NCBI RefSeq assembly: GCF_002943525.1
Contig: NZ_CP025394.1
Location: 5,456,001 to 5,520,000, forward strand
From: Kitasatospora sp. MMS16-BH015
GTDB lineage: Bacteria; Actinomycetota; Actinomycetes; Streptomycetales; Streptomycetaceae
DNA length: 64,000 nt
Direction of reading: 5' to 3'
The translations under genes were made by a program, and so were the position numbers. The notes below the pieces were generated by a model that did no database searches, had not been told where the DNA came from, and was given only the letters and a program-made list of their open reading frames with translations. Shown piece by piece: positions 43,807-53,027 of this stretch (position 1 is the first letter of the stretch; every line of letters starts with the position of its first letter).

Positions 43807-44499
43807 GTGACTCGGATCTCGGTCCGGGGAGTTGCTGTGGCCTCCGCCACCGCCGTCACCGCTGTCGGTGCCGTCGTGGGTGTGGCCTCGGGCAGCGAGG
43901 GCTCTCAGGCTCAGACGGTGGACGTCGCGGGTGCGACGCTGCTCGCCGACGTGCCGATGGGCGCCCACGCGCAGACCGTCAGCGACAACTTCAGCGCTCA
44001 GGCCAACGCTCAGCAGGTCTCGGCAGACGCTGCCGCCAAGAAGGCCGCGGAGGAGGCAGCCCGTCAGAAGGCCGCCGCCGACGCCCAGGCCAAGGCGGAC
44101 GCGGAGAAGGCGGCCAAGGCCGCCGACGAGAAGCGCAAGGCCGACGAGGAGGCCGCCAACCGCGCCAAGGCGCGTTCGGCCCTGGTCGCCGACACGACCT
44201 CGTACAGCCCTGGCTCCGTCCAGGCGCTGGCCGCGGGGATCATCGGCGACGACAGCCAGTTCCAGTGCTTCAGCCAGATCGTGAAGCGCGAGAGCGGCTG
44301 GGACTACACCGCGACGAACTCCGGCTCCGGCGCGTACGGCCTGGTCCAGGCCCTGCCCGGCTCCAAGATGAGCTCGGTGGGCTCCGACTGGCGCACCAAC
44401 CCGGCCACCCAGATCAAGTGGGGGCTCGGGTACATGAACGACCGCTACGGCTCGCCCTGTGGCGCGTGGTCCTTCTGGCAGTCGCACCACTGGTACTAG
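43807..44499 (+). CDS. Secreted transglycosylase (SLT/Rpf-like fold)
   Basis: 230 residues. The hydrophobic N terminus (about 5-28, VRGVAVASATAVTAVGAVVG) is a signal peptide or anchor. Residues about 70-125 are a Lys/Ala-rich coiled coil (KKAAEEAARQKAAADAQAK). The C terminus (about 145-230) is a lysozyme-like transglycosylase domain: FSQIVKRESGWDYTATNSGS with the catalytic Glu, GAYGLVQALPGSKM and IKWGLGYMNDRYGSPCGAWS. It would cut peptidoglycan. GTG start at 43807 behind GGAAGGAAA; the overlapping ATG is out of frame and meets TGA at once. Confidence 0.87.
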   Translation: MTRISVRGVAVASATAVTAVGAVVGVASGSEGSQAQTVDVAGATLLADVPMGAHAQTVSDNFSAQANAQQVSADAAAKKAAEEAARQKAAADAQAKADAEKAAKAADEKRKADEEAANRAKARSALVADTTSYSPGSVQALAAGIIGDDSQFQCFSQIVKRESGWDYTATNSGSGAYGLVQALPGSKMSSVGSDWRTNPATQIKWGLGYMNDRYGSPCGAWSFWQSHHWY

Positions 44500-44511
44500 A
44501 GACTGCTCGCA

Positions 44512-44546
44512 CGAGAGGCCCCCGACCGATGGTCGGGGGCCTCTCG
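44512..44546 (+). terminator. Terminator behind the transglycosylase gene
   Basis: 16-bp perfect stem CGAGAGGCCCCCGACC / GGTCGGGGGCCTCTCG with a GAT loop, 12 bases after the stop codon. Confidence 0.9.
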
Positions 44547-44879
44547 GCGTTCGACTGCCGGGGCGGGCCACGCCGCCCGGGCGGGCGCTGACCTGGGCCC
44601 GGCGCGGGCGGTGCGGCCCTGGGATGCGGACGCGGGGAGCCGGAGAGGGTCCTGGGTGCTCCGGCCCCGGCCGGTCCGCCGACAGGTGGCCTGCGGGTGT
44701 CCTCCCCGCTCCAGCGCGTCCGAAACCACCTGGTGCATACCGATTCGTGCCGATTTCGGCCTGCGACCGGCTCGGGGCCGGTCCGGGGCCGGTCTGGGGT
44801 GGCGGGCCGCCCGGCGGGTAGCGTCATCCCCGGACGGCCGTGGTGGGACCCACGGCATCGGTGAGCCGGACGGGGAACG
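44547..44879. other. Intergenic region before the AI-2E-family gene
   Basis: 333 bases, no supported gene. Frames open here on both strands are Pro/Arg/Gly-rich without domains. An AT-richer pocket at 44720-44765 (ACCACCTGGTGCATACCGATT) may be the promoter of the downstream gene. Confidence 0.5.
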
Positions 44880-46226
44880 GTGGGTGTCGGGATGCGAGCT
44901 CGAGGGGTGGTGTCCTGGGCCGCCGCGTTGGCGAACCGGACGCTGACCGCGGTGGAGCAGCGGCGCCGGGCCGCCGGGCAACGGGAGGACGGACCGGTGG
45001 GCGAAGGCGGCAAGACCTCGGCGGCGACGGAGCCGGAGGCACCGCCACCGGTGCCGCCTGAGCCCGGGGCTCGGGAGTCGGTCATGCGGGAGCCGGTGGA
45101 GCGGTACGGCCACCGGCCGGGGCGCCCGGCGCACCCGGCCGACGCGGTGCCGTGGAGCCTGCGGGTGGCCGCCGAGTCCACCTGGCGGCTGCTGCTGCTC
45201 GCGGCGGCGCTGTACCTGCTCTTCGAAGTGGTCGACATGCTCCGGCTGGTCGCCTTCGCGGTGCTGGCCGGCCTGCTGATCTCGGCCCTGCTGGAGCCGA
45301 CCGTCTCCTGGCTCAAGCGGCACGGCTGGCCGCGCTGGCTGGCCGCCGCCGGCACCTTCCTGAGCGGGCTCGCGGGCATCGTCGGGGTGGGCTGGTTCGT
45401 GGTCTGGCAGGTGACCAGCAACCTCAAGTCGGTCTCCGACCAGGCCCAGGCCGGTGTCAACAAGCTGCGCGAGTGGCTGGTCAGCGGCCCGTTCCACCTG
45501 ACCCAGCAGCAGATCAACGACTTCGCCAAGCAGATCTCCACCGCGATCGGCACCAACACCCAGCAGATCACCTCGCTGGGCTTCACCGGGGTGACGATCG
45601 CGATCGAGGTGCTGACCGGCATCCTGCTGGCCGCCTTCACCACGTACTTCCTGCTCTACGACGGGGCCAGGATCTGGAGCTGGGTGCTGCGGGCGCTGCC
45701 CCGGCACTCGCGGTACGCGATGGCGGGGGCCGGGCCCAAGGCCTGGGCCACCCTGACCGCGTACGTCCGGGGCACGGTCTGCGTGGCCTTCATCGACGCG
45801 CTCTGCATCGGGATCGGCATCCAGCTGCTCGGGGTCAAGCTGGCCCTGCCGCTGGCCGTGATCATCTTCCTGGGGGCCTTCGTGCCGCTGGTCGGCGCGC
45901 TGGTGACCGGCACCATCGCGGTGCTGATCGCGGTGGTCACCCAGGGGCCGTTCACCGCGCTGATGGTGCTGGTGATCCTGATCGCGGTGCAGCAGTTGGA
46001 GGGGCACCTGCTCCAGCCGCTGATCCTCGGCCGGGCCGTCCGGGTCCACCCGCTCGGCGTGGTGCTCGGGGTGGCCGCCGGCTCGATCGTCGGCGGCATC
46101 GGCGGCGCGATCGTCGCCGTCCCGCTGATCGCCGTCACCAACACCGTGGTCGGCCACCTGCGCCGCCGCAACGCGGCCGGCCAGGAAGTCTTCGACGCCC
46201 TGGAGGCCGCCCGCCAAGGCGCCTGA
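44880..46226 (+). CDS. AI-2E family transporter (PerM/YdiK-like)
   Basis: 448 residues. The cytoplasmic N terminus (1-90) is charged and variable. About eight membrane helices follow, with the family landmarks FAVLAGLLISALLEPTVSWL near helix 2, FTTYFLLYDGARIWSWVLRA in the middle, and IQLLGVKLALPLAVIIFLGA then VQQLEGHLLQPLILGRAVRV near the end. Members export small molecules or act as Na+/H+ antiporters; the autoinducer-2 role is specific to enterobacteria. GTG at 44880 is used; the ATG at 44892 is equally likely. Confidence 0.9.
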   Translation: MGVGMRARGVVSWAAALANRTLTAVEQRRRAAGQREDGPVGEGGKTSAATEPEAPPPVPPEPGARESVMREPVERYGHRPGRPAHPADAVPWSLRVAAESTWRLLLLAAALYLLFEVVDMLRLVAFAVLAGLLISALLEPTVSWLKRHGWPRWLAAAGTFLSGLAGIVGVGWFVVWQVTSNLKSVSDQAQAGVNKLREWLVSGPFHLTQQQINDFAKQISTAIGTNTQQITSLGFTGVTIAIEVLTGILLAAFTTYFLLYDGARIWSWVLRALPRHSRYAMAGAGPKAWATLTAYVRGTVCVAFIDALCIGIGIQLLGVKLALPLAVIIFLGAFVPLVGALVTGTIAVLIAVVTQGPFTALMVLVILIAVQQLEGHLLQPLILGRAVRVHPLGVVLGVAAGSIVGGIGGAIVAVPLIAVTNTVVGHLRRRNAAGQEVFDALEAARQGA

Positions 46227-46334
46227 CAGCCCGACACCTTCTCCTGATACCCTGCCGCCCCTTCAGGCTTTTTTCACATCAGCCCGGTCGTGAGCGACCG
46301 AACTCCCGGGCGGGCAGGCATCATTGGGGGATGG

Positions 46335-49300
46335 ATGCTGAGAAGACCCAGTCGTCGGCGGCCGGCGGGGCGCCCCGCCGGCGGGCCACGGCGGCTGATC
46401 GGTAGCGCACTCTGTACCTTGGCCGTCCTCGCGACGGCCCTGGTCCCGGCAGCCGTCCCGGCCGCCGCCGCTGCGGCCACGCCGACCCCGTCGGCCGTGA
46501 AGACGCAGCAAGCACCGAAAACGCAGCAAGCGCCGAACACCCGGCAAGCGCCGCAGGCTCCGCGGCCGACGCCCACGCCGACGCCGACGCCGAAGGCGAG
46601 CCCGAAGCAGGCTCCCGCCGACGCCGCGCCCTGCACCGGGCCGCTGACCTTCGGCACGCCCTTCGACTGCGCCGGCATCAAGGCGCACCAGAGCCAGACC
46701 TACACGGTGACCACCACGGGCGCCGACCGCCTGCTGGTGCGGCTGAGCGGTGAGCTCGCGGTCATCGCCATGGTGGCCACCACCGGCGGCGACCCGGCGG
46801 CCGACCCGCTCTGCTCCTTCTCCAGCATGGACGGCCTGGTCTCCTGCGCCGTGCCGGCCGCCGGCAGCTACGACCTGACGGTGGCCAGCCAGTGGTACGA
46901 CGGCACCTACACGGTCGCGGTCGACTCGACGGCCACCGGTGCCTGCCAGGCGCTCACCGACGCCGACTTCGCCACCACCCGGGCCGAGCTGACCGGCACG
47001 CTGGCCGCCGGCTCCACCGGGGACTGCTACCGCTTCACCCAGCCGACGGGCAGCCGGCTGCTGATCTCCACCCGGAACACCAGCTCCGGCGCCCAGGTGC
47101 TGGGCTCGCTGGTGGACGCCACGGGCAAGCCCGGCTGCGAGGAAGGCACCGCCACCGGCCCCTGCCGGCTCACCGGTACCGCGCCCTACACCTGGCGCGG
47201 GCACGACCAGAGCGCCGCCGCCGGGACGTACGCCTTCCGCCTGACCCGGCTCTCCGACCCGGTCGGCTGCACGCCGCTGGCGGTCGCGCCGTTCGGCGAC
47301 CCCGGCACGGCCGTGACCAGCGGCACCCTCGCGTGGACCGACCTCACCTGCCGGATCGTGCACACCCAGCCCGGCCTGCACGACATCCGGCTGCGGGGCG
47401 GCAACGACCTCTACTGGACGGTCTACGCCCAGGACGGCAGCAAGGTCTGCGACAAGCCCTACCCGGACGGCCCGTGCGCCGTCCCCGCCGCCGGTGACTA
47501 CACCGTCCTGGTGCACGGCGGCGGCTGGTCCGACGAGTCCTTCGACCTCTCGGTGGTCGATCTCGCCGGTACGGCCGGGTGCGCCCCGGCCGTCGGCACC
47601 GGCTTCGCCTCGCCGACGCTCACGGGCGCCTTCGTGAGCCGGCTCGAAGTCGACTGCCACCCCATCGATGCCGTGTCCGGCGAGCGGATCATCACCCCCG
47701 CCCTGGGAGCCAGTTCGACCATCGTCGACGCCACGGGTGCGGCGGGCTGTCCGGTCGACTACAGCCAGGACGGCTGCGTGCTGTCCGGCAGCGGCCCTTA
47801 CCGGGTGCTCTCGACGGCCGGTTACGACTGGGGAGTGCCGACCACCTACCCCTCCGACTGGCGGCTGCAGATCCGCCGGCTCTCCCACCCCGCGGACTGC
47901 CCGGCGCTGGCTGCCCAGACCTTCGGCACGGCGGCGGACACCGCCGGCACGCGGTGCCGGACGATGACGGTGGCCACGGCGGGGCCGCTGAAGGTGACGG
48001 CCTTCGGCAAGGGTGACCAGGTGCCGGTGGTGTCGCTGCCCGTCGAGCTCTACGACGCGGACGGCAAGCGGGTCTGCGACCAGAACCAGTGCAACCCGGT
48101 GCCGGCCGGCAGCTACACGATGCTGCTGGGCACCTACCGGCAGCTGGTCGAAGGGGTTACGCACGCGCAGTACCTGTCCCCGACCGAGACCCGTGGCTGC
48201 GTCGCCACCGGCGACACCGGCTTCGCCGACGGTCCGGTGACCGGCGCCATCACCGGGCTCGGCCAGGTCGACTGCCTGGCCCTGCCGACGCCCTCGGGCG
48301 CGGCGCTGGGGATCTACCCCTCGCCCGGCGGCGAGCCGCTGCCCTCCGGCACCGTGGTGGACACCACCGGTGCCTACCAGTGCGGCGACCCGTGGTCCGG
48401 CATCATGACCGACTGCCTGCTGACCGGGCAGGCGCCCTTCCGGCTGCTGCTCGACCGGGGCATCGCCACCGGCGGGTACGCCGTGACGATCGGGCGGGTC
48501 GACACCCCGGCCGGCTGCCAGGCCTTCCCTCAGACGCCGTACTCGGACGCCGCCGGCACCGCGGTCGCGCTGACCAAGGGGCACCCGGTGCGCTGCCTGG
48601 CCGTCCCGACCGGACAGCACGCGGCGGCCGAGCAGTTCGACTACGACCTCGCCCCGGCGCCCGCCGGCCCGCTGAAGAGCCTCCCGGCGACCATCAGGGT
48701 GTTCGGGCCGGACGGCCGGCTCGCCTGCCAGGGCGGGCCCTTCCTGTCGACGGCGGTCTGCCAGCTCGACCGGGCCAAGTCGTACACCGCGCTGTTGATC
48801 GGCGACGGGACGGACCAGGGCTACCGGATCGTCCGCCGCGACCTCACGGCGACCGCGCAGTGCGGCAGCCCCGCCTCCACCACGGTGGGCGGCACGCCCG
48901 TCCGGGGGCAGCTGGCCTCGGCGCTGAGCGTGGCCTGCACCCGGGTGGCGACCCAGCCCACCGACCGGATCCGGTTCACTTCGAAGAACAGCGACGGCGC
49001 CGTCCTGATGGTGGTGACCGATGCCGACGGCAAGACGCTCTGCTCCTCGGGCCAGTACACCGACTACTGCGACGTGACCGGCTCCACCAGCTACCAGGCG
49101 ATCGTCTCGCCGCTCAGCTACCAGGGCACCGCGATCACCTACCAGCTCGACAGCTGGAAGACCGGTGGCGCGGGCGGCGTCCCGCCGGAGTGCGGCGTGG
49201 TCGCCGCCGACAAGAACGGCTTCGGCCCGCTCACCGGCACGCTCACCCGCGACCACCCCGCCACCTGCGTCACCGTCCCGGTGAAGCAGCCGTACGGCAC

Positions 49301-50699
49301 GATCCGGATCACCGGGGCGTACGCGGGCCAGGGCAACAACGGCGTGCCCCGGGCGCAGCTGATCGGCAACGACGGTACGAACTACTGCTACGACTACGCG
49401 GGGACGGACGGCTACGGCACCGAGTGCACCCTGCCGGCCAACCCCGACAAGGCCGATCTCCTGCTGCTCTCGCTGCGCCCGGGCGCGACCAAGACCGACT
49501 ACGCGGTCTCGGTGGGCTGCCGGCCGGACCGCTCCTGCGGCCTGCCGGACCCGGAGGCGGACCCGGGGACGGCTTTCTCCCCGCTCACCCCGGCCCGGCT
49601 GCTCGACACCCGGATCGGCCTGGGCCGGCCCGGTACGGCGCCGGTGCCGGCCGGTGGCACGGTCACCCTCCAGGTGACCGGCCGCGGCGGGGTGCCGGCC
49701 ACCGGGGTCGGCTCGGTGGTGCTCAACGTGACGGTGGCCGACCCGAAGGCGGCCGGGTACCTGACCGCCTGGCCTTCCGGCACGGCGCGGCCGACGGCCT
49801 CCTCGCTCAACTGGACGGCCGGTCAGGTCGTGCCGAACCTGGTCACCGTGCCGGTCGGTGCGGACGGCAAGGTCACGCTCTTCAACGGCAGCCAGGGCAC
49901 CTCGCAGTTCGTCGCCGACGTGCTCGGCTACTACGGGCAGCTGCTGCCGGGTACCGCTTTCAACCCGCTCACCCCGTCCCGGGTGCTCGACACCCGGATC
50001 GGCCTGGGCCGTCCCGGCAACGGGCCGGTCGGGGCCGGGCAGACCGTGGTGCTCAAGGTGGCCGGCCAGGGCGGGGTGCCGGCCACCGGCGCCTCGGCGG
50101 TGGCGCTCAACGTCACCGTCACCGACACCAAGGGGCCCGGCTACCTGACGGTCTGGCCCTCCGGCGCCGCCCGACCGGTGGCCTCCAACCTCAACTGGGT
50201 GGCGGGGCAGACCGTGCCGAACCTGGTGGTCGTCCCGGTCGGCCCCGACGGCACCGTCAGCCTGTACAACGGTTCGCCGGGCAGCAGCCAGCTGGTCGCC
50301 GACGTGGCCGGGTACTACGCGGGCGGCTCGAACGGTTCGCTCTACCGCAGCGCCGGCCCGGTCCGGCTGATGGACACCCGGATCGGCCAGGGCGCCCCGA
50401 CCGGGGCCGTCCCCTCGCACGGGACGGTGCTGCTGGACGTGTACGGCACGGCCGGCGGCGCCAAGCCCAAGGCTGTGGTGCTCAACGTCACGGTGACCGG
50501 GCCGACGGACTGGGGCTACCTGACGGCCTGGCCCTCCGGCGGCGCCCGCCCGACCGCCTCCAACCTCAACTGGGTCAAGGGCCAGACCGTGGCCAACCAG
50601 GTGATCGTGCCGGTCGGCGCGGACGGCAAGGTCGCCTTCTACAACGGCGGACCCGGCTCGGTGCAGGTGGTGATCGACCGGACCGGCCTGATCGGCTGA
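46335..50699 (+). CDS. Giant secreted repeat protein with RLLDTR-type C-terminal modules
   Basis: 1454 residues from the ATG at 46335 (GGGGGATGG before it); GTG at 46290 is an alternative. Signal peptide (CTLAVLATALVPAAVPAAAA) and a Pro/Thr/Lys/Gln-rich stretch with a QxAPxTxQ repeat. A long chain (about 115-1080) of beta-sandwich units of 110-120 residues follows, each with cysteine pairs and VDATGxxGC / GSYxLxL motifs like pre-peptidase C-terminal domains. The end has three tandem ~125-residue modules beginning (R/S)(L/V)LDTRIGxGxP (near 49600, 49980 and 50350), known from actinobacterial surface proteins. No catalytic domain is visible, so it is probably an adhesin or wall-associated structural protein. 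Confidence 0.82.
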   Translation: MLRRPSRRRPAGRPAGGPRRLIGSALCTLAVLATALVPAAVPAAAAAATPTPSAVKTQQAPKTQQAPNTRQAPQAPRPTPTPTPTPKASPKQAPADAAPCTGPLTFGTPFDCAGIKAHQSQTYTVTTTGADRLLVRLSGELAVIAMVATTGGDPAADPLCSFSSMDGLVSCAVPAAGSYDLTVASQWYDGTYTVAVDSTATGACQALTDADFATTRAELTGTLAAGSTGDCYRFTQPTGSRLLISTRNTSSGAQVLGSLVDATGKPGCEEGTATGPCRLTGTAPYTWRGHDQSAAAGTYAFRLTRLSDPVGCTPLAVAPFGDPGTAVTSGTLAWTDLTCRIVHTQPGLHDIRLRGGNDLYWTVYAQDGSKVCDKPYPDGPCAVPAAGDYTVLVHGGGWSDESFDLSVVDLAGTAGCAPAVGTGFASPTLTGAFVSRLEVDCHPIDAVSGERIITPALGASSTIVDATGAAGCPVDYSQDGCVLSGSGPYRVLSTAGYDWGVPTTYPSDWRLQIRRLSHPADCPALAAQTFGTAADTAGTRCRTMTVATAGPLKVTAFGKGDQVPVVSLPVELYDADGKRVCDQNQCNPVPAGSYTMLLGTYRQLVEGVTHAQYLSPTETRGCVATGDTGFADGPVTGAITGLGQVDCLALPTPSGAALGIYPSPGGEPLPSGTVVDTTGAYQCGDPWSGIMTDCLLTGQAPFRLLLDRGIATGGYAVTIGRVDTPAGCQAFPQTPYSDAAGTAVALTKGHPVRCLAVPTGQHAAAEQFDYDLAPAPAGPLKSLPATIRVFGPDGRLACQGGPFLSTAVCQLDRAKSYTALLIGDGTDQGYRIVRRDLTATAQCGSPASTTVGGTPVRGQLASALSVACTRVATQPTDRIRFTSKNSDGAVLMVVTDADGKTLCSSGQYTDYCDVTGSTSYQAIVSPLSYQGTAITYQLDSWKTGGAGGVPPECGVVAADKNGFGPLTGTLTRDHPATCVTVPVKQPYGTIRITGAYAGQGNNGVPRAQLIGNDGTNYCYDYAGTDGYGTECTLPANPDKADLLLLSLRPGATKTDYAVSVGCRPDRSCGLPDPEADPGTAFSPLTPARLLDTRIGLGRPGTAPVPAGGTVTLQVTGRGGVPATGVGSVVLNVTVADPKAAGYLTAWPSGTARPTASSLNWTAGQVVPNLVTVPVGADGKVTLFNGSQGTSQFVADVLGYYGQLLPGTAFNPLTPSRVLDTRIGLGRPGNGPVGAGQTVVLKVAGQGGVPATGASAVALNVTVTDTKGPGYLTVWPSGAARPVASNLNWVAGQTVPNLVVVPVGPDGTVSLYNGSPGSSQLVADVAGYYAGGSNGSLYRSAGPVRLMDTRIGQGAPTGAVPSHGTVLLDVYGTAGGAKPKAVVLNVTVTGPTDWGYLTAWPSGGARPTASNLNWVKGQTVANQVIVPVGADGKVAFYNGGPGSVQVVIDRTGLIG

Positions 50700-50727
50700 G
50701 CCGGCTGAGCCCGTCCGCAAGCACGAC

Positions 50728-50762
50728 GTAGGGCCCGCTCCCCGAGGGGGAGCGGGCCCTAC
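50728..50762. terminator. Bidirectional terminator, repeat protein / ahpD
   Basis: 16-bp perfect stem GTAGGGCCCGCTCCCC / GGGGAGCGGGCCCTAC with a 3-base loop between two convergent genes. A short outer GCAAGC/GCTTGC pairing can extend it. Confidence 0.92.
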
Positions 50763-50781
50763 GCTTGCTTCAGCTGCGGCT

Positions 50782-51312
50782 TCAGCCGATGGCGGCTTCG
50801 GCGTCCAGGACGGACGCGACGGCGGCGATCACGGCGGCGATCTTGACCGAGGCCTGGATCACCTCGCGCTCGACCCCACCCTTGCGCAGCACGGCCTCGT
50901 GCGAGTCCAGGCACTGGCCGCAGCCGTTGATCGCGGAGACCGCGAAGCACCACAGCTCGAAGTCGAGCTTCTCGACGCCCGGGGTGCCGATGATGTTCAT
51001 CCGCAGACCGGCCCGCATCGTGCTGTACTCCTTGTCGGAGAGCAGGTGCGTGGTCCGGTAGTAGACGTTGTTCATCCCCATGATCGCGGCGGCGCCCTTG
51101 GCGGCGTTGTACGCCTCCGGCTTGAGGTTCGCCTTCGCCTCGGGCTCCAGCTCGCGCAGCACCGAGGGCGACTTGGTCGCCATGGCGCAGGCGAGGACGG
51201 TGCCCCAGAGCTGCTGTGCGGGGAGCTCGGAGTTGCCGATGATCGCGCTCAGGTTGAGCTTGAGGTCCTTGGCGTACTCCGGCAGCGCGGCCTTCAGTTC
51301 GTCGAGGGCCAT
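50782..51312 (-). CDS. ahpD: Alkyl hydroperoxide reductase AhpD
   Basis: 176 residues, typical length. AVSAINGCGQCLDSHEAVLR holds the CxxC redox pair and the following His that activates it, and LWGTVLACAMATKSPSVLRE is the family's helical core. AhpD reduces AhpC using lipoylated dihydrolipoamide acyltransferase as electron donor in actinobacteria lacking AhpF. It follows ahpC by 3 bases in the same transcript. Confidence 0.97.
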   Translation of the reverse strand: MALDELKAALPEYAKDLKLNLSAIIGNSELPAQQLWGTVLACAMATKSPSVLRELEPEAKANLKPEAYNAAKGAAAIMGMNNVYYRTTHLLSDKEYSTMRAGLRMNIIGTPGVEKLDFELWCFAVSAINGCGQCLDSHEAVLRKGGVEREVIQASVKIAAVIAAVASVLDAEAAIG

Positions 51313-51315
51313 GGG

Positions 51316-51867
51316 TCAGCCGGCCAGCAGGGCCTGGGCGTCGAGGGTGTCCTCGCCCTTGGTCCAGTTGCACGGGCACAGCTCGTCGGTCTGCAGGGCG
51401 TCCAGCACCCGCAGGACCTCCTTGGGGTTACGGCCGACGGAGCCGGCGGTCACCATGACGAACTGGATCTCGTTGTTCGGGTCCACGATGAAGACGGCGC
51501 GCTGGGCGAGGCCGTCGGCACCCTGGACGCCGCAGGCCTGCATCAGCTCGTGCTTGACGTCGGCCAGCATCGGGAAGGGCAGGTCGCGGAGGTCCTTGTG
51601 GTCCTTGCGCCAGGCGTGGTGCACGTACTCGGAGTCGCCGGAGACGCCGAGGATCTGGGCGTCGCGGTCCGCGAACTCCTCGTTCAGCTTGCCGAACGCG
51701 GCGATCTCCGTCGGGCAGACGAAGGTGAAGTCCATCGGCCAGAAGAAGACGATCTTCCACTTGCCCTCGTAGGACTTGTGGTTGATCTCGGCGAACGCGC
51801 TCGCGGCGTCGAGGTCGACACAGGCGTTGAGTTCGAACTCGGGGAACTTGTCACCGATCGTGAGCAC
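51316..51867 (-). CDS. ahpC: Peroxiredoxin AhpC
   Basis: 183 residues. FWPMDFTFVCPTEIAAFGKL contains the peroxidatic Cys (PxxxTxxCPTE). DELCPCNWTKGEDTL carries the resolving Cys near the C terminus, so it is a typical 2-Cys enzyme reducing organic peroxides and H2O2. The GTG at 51867 starts VLTIGDKFPEFEL eight bases after AGGAG. It is followed directly by ahpD and divergent from oxyR, which controls it. Confidence 0.97.
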   Translation of the reverse strand: MLTIGDKFPEFELNACVDLDAASAFAEINHKSYEGKWKIVFFWPMDFTFVCPTEIAAFGKLNEEFADRDAQILGVSGDSEYVHHAWRKDHKDLRDLPFPMLADVKHELMQACGVQGADGLAQRAVFIVDPNNEIQFVMVTAGSVGRNPKEVLRVLDALQTDELCPCNWTKGEDTLDAQALLAG

Positions 51868-52009
51868 GTTCACGTCTCCTGGGTTGGGAAGATGAGGGAG
51901 TATGTCCGTATTGCCTATGGTTCGGCAGGCTTTGGACGTCCTCCACAGTGGCACAGGTCGGACTGATCAGGGAAATAGCTAGACTCGATACATCTGATCG
52001 GAGACAGCT
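51868..52009. promoter_or_regulatory. ahpC-oxyR divergent control region
   Basis: 142 bases, more AT-rich than the flanks. It contains CTAT at 51915-51918 inside GCCTATGGTTCGGCAGGC, ATAG at 51975-51978 and CTAT at 52008-52011, half-sites of the LysR/OxyR type (ATAG-N7-CTAT). The last one overlaps the presumed oxyR start, which would allow autoregulation. Site assignment is inference. Confidence 0.6.
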
Positions 52010-52975
52010 ATCAGTACCACCGGCACCACCCCCGCAAGGCCCCGCGCCACCCGCACGCCCACCGTCGCCCAGCTGCGCGCCTTCACCGCCGTGGCCGAGA
52101 CCCGGCACTTCCGCGACGCCGCCGCCGTGATCGGCACCAGCCAGCCCGCGCTCTCCGGGGCGGTCGCCGCCCTGGAGGAGACGCTCGGCGCCCAGCTGGT
52201 CGAGCGCACCACCCGCAGGGTCATCATCACCCCGCTGGGCGAGCGTGTCGCCGCCCACGCGCGCCGGGTGCTCAGCTCGCTGCACGAGCTCACCGAGGAG
52301 GTCGAGGCGGCCCGCCGGCCGTTCACCGGCCCGCTGCACCTGGGCGTCATCCCGACCGTCGCGCCCTACCTGCTGCCCGCCGTGCTCCGGCTGGTGCGGG
52401 CCGGCTACCCCGAGCTCGAACTGCACGTCCACGAGGAGCGCACCCCCTCGCTGCTCGAGGGCCTGGCCGCCGGGCGGCTCGACGTGCTGCTGCTCGCCCT
52501 CCCGGCCGGCGGCAGCTCGCCCACCCGGGACATCCCGCTCTTCGACGAGGACTTCGTGCTGGTCACCCCGCCCGAGCACGAGCTGGCCGGGGCCGAGGAC
52601 CTGCCCCGGGACTCCCTGCTCGACCTCGACGTGCTGCTGCTCGAAGAGGGCCACTGCCTCCGCGACCAGACCCTGGACCTCTGCCGCGAGGTCGGCGCCG
52701 ACCAGAGCGGCGGCACCACCCGGGCCGCCGGGCTCTCCACCCTGGTGCAGCTGGTGGCCGGCGGCCTCGGCGTCACGCTGCTCCCGGCCACCGCCCTGGA
52801 GGTGGAGGCCGGCCGCACCGACCGGTTGGCCGTGGCCCGGTTCGCCGAGCCCACCCCCGGCCGCCGGATCGGCCTGGCCACCCGCCCCGGCTCGGCCCGT
52901 GCCGCCGAGTACGACCGCTTCGCCGCCTCGCTCCGGGAGGTGCTGGCCGAACTCCCGGTCCGGATCGTGGAGTGA
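52010..52975 (+). CDS. oxyR: LysR-family peroxide sensor OxyR (probable ATC start)
   Basis: About 321 residues if started at ATC 52010. HTH at about 17-75: PTVAQLRAFTAVAETRHFRD, ALSGAVAALEETLGAQLVER. The effector domain has the redox cysteines in LLEEGHCLRDQTLDLCREVG, as in OxyR. The first conventional in-frame start is GTG at 52091, which would remove helix 1 of the DNA-binding domain. Upstream the frame is closed by TGA at 51995-51997, and the only good position behind a Shine-Dalgarno sequence (GGAG, 6 bases) is ATC AGT ACC, where relatives would have ATG. ATC initiation or an ATG-to-ATC change is therefore inferred. Confidence 0.9.
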   Translation: MSTTGTTPARPRATRTPTVAQLRAFTAVAETRHFRDAAAVIGTSQPALSGAVAALEETLGAQLVERTTRRVIITPLGERVAAHARRVLSSLHELTEEVEAARRPFTGPLHLGVIPTVAPYLLPAVLRLVRAGYPELELHVHEERTPSLLEGLAAGRLDVLLLALPAGGSSPTRDIPLFDEDFVLVTPPEHELAGAEDLPRDSLLDLDVLLLEEGHCLRDQTLDLCREVGADQSGGTTRAAGLSTLVQLVAGGLGVTLLPATALEVEAGRTDRLAVARFAEPTPGRRIGLATRPGSARAAEYDRFAASLREVLAELPVRIVE

Positions 52976-53027
52976 GCCCCCGCCGGGCGGGCACACTCCA
53001 GGCATCCGGCGGCGCAGGGGGTGGGGC

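Noticed and set aside
43805..43810. ATG start for the transglycosylase at 43805
   Set aside because: It is out of frame and followed at once by TGA; the GTG at 43807 is in frame with the same ribosome binding site.
46263..50720. 1485-residue minus-strand open frame
   Set aside because: It lies antisense to the secreted repeat protein and is Arg/Gly/Val/Ala-rich with no domain. Long antisense frames are expected at this GC content.
51948..52130. Frameshift as explanation for the missing oxyR start
   Set aside because: The alternative frame beginning ATG at 51948 contains no part of the HTH, so no single shift would join it to OxyR more sensibly than an ATC start.
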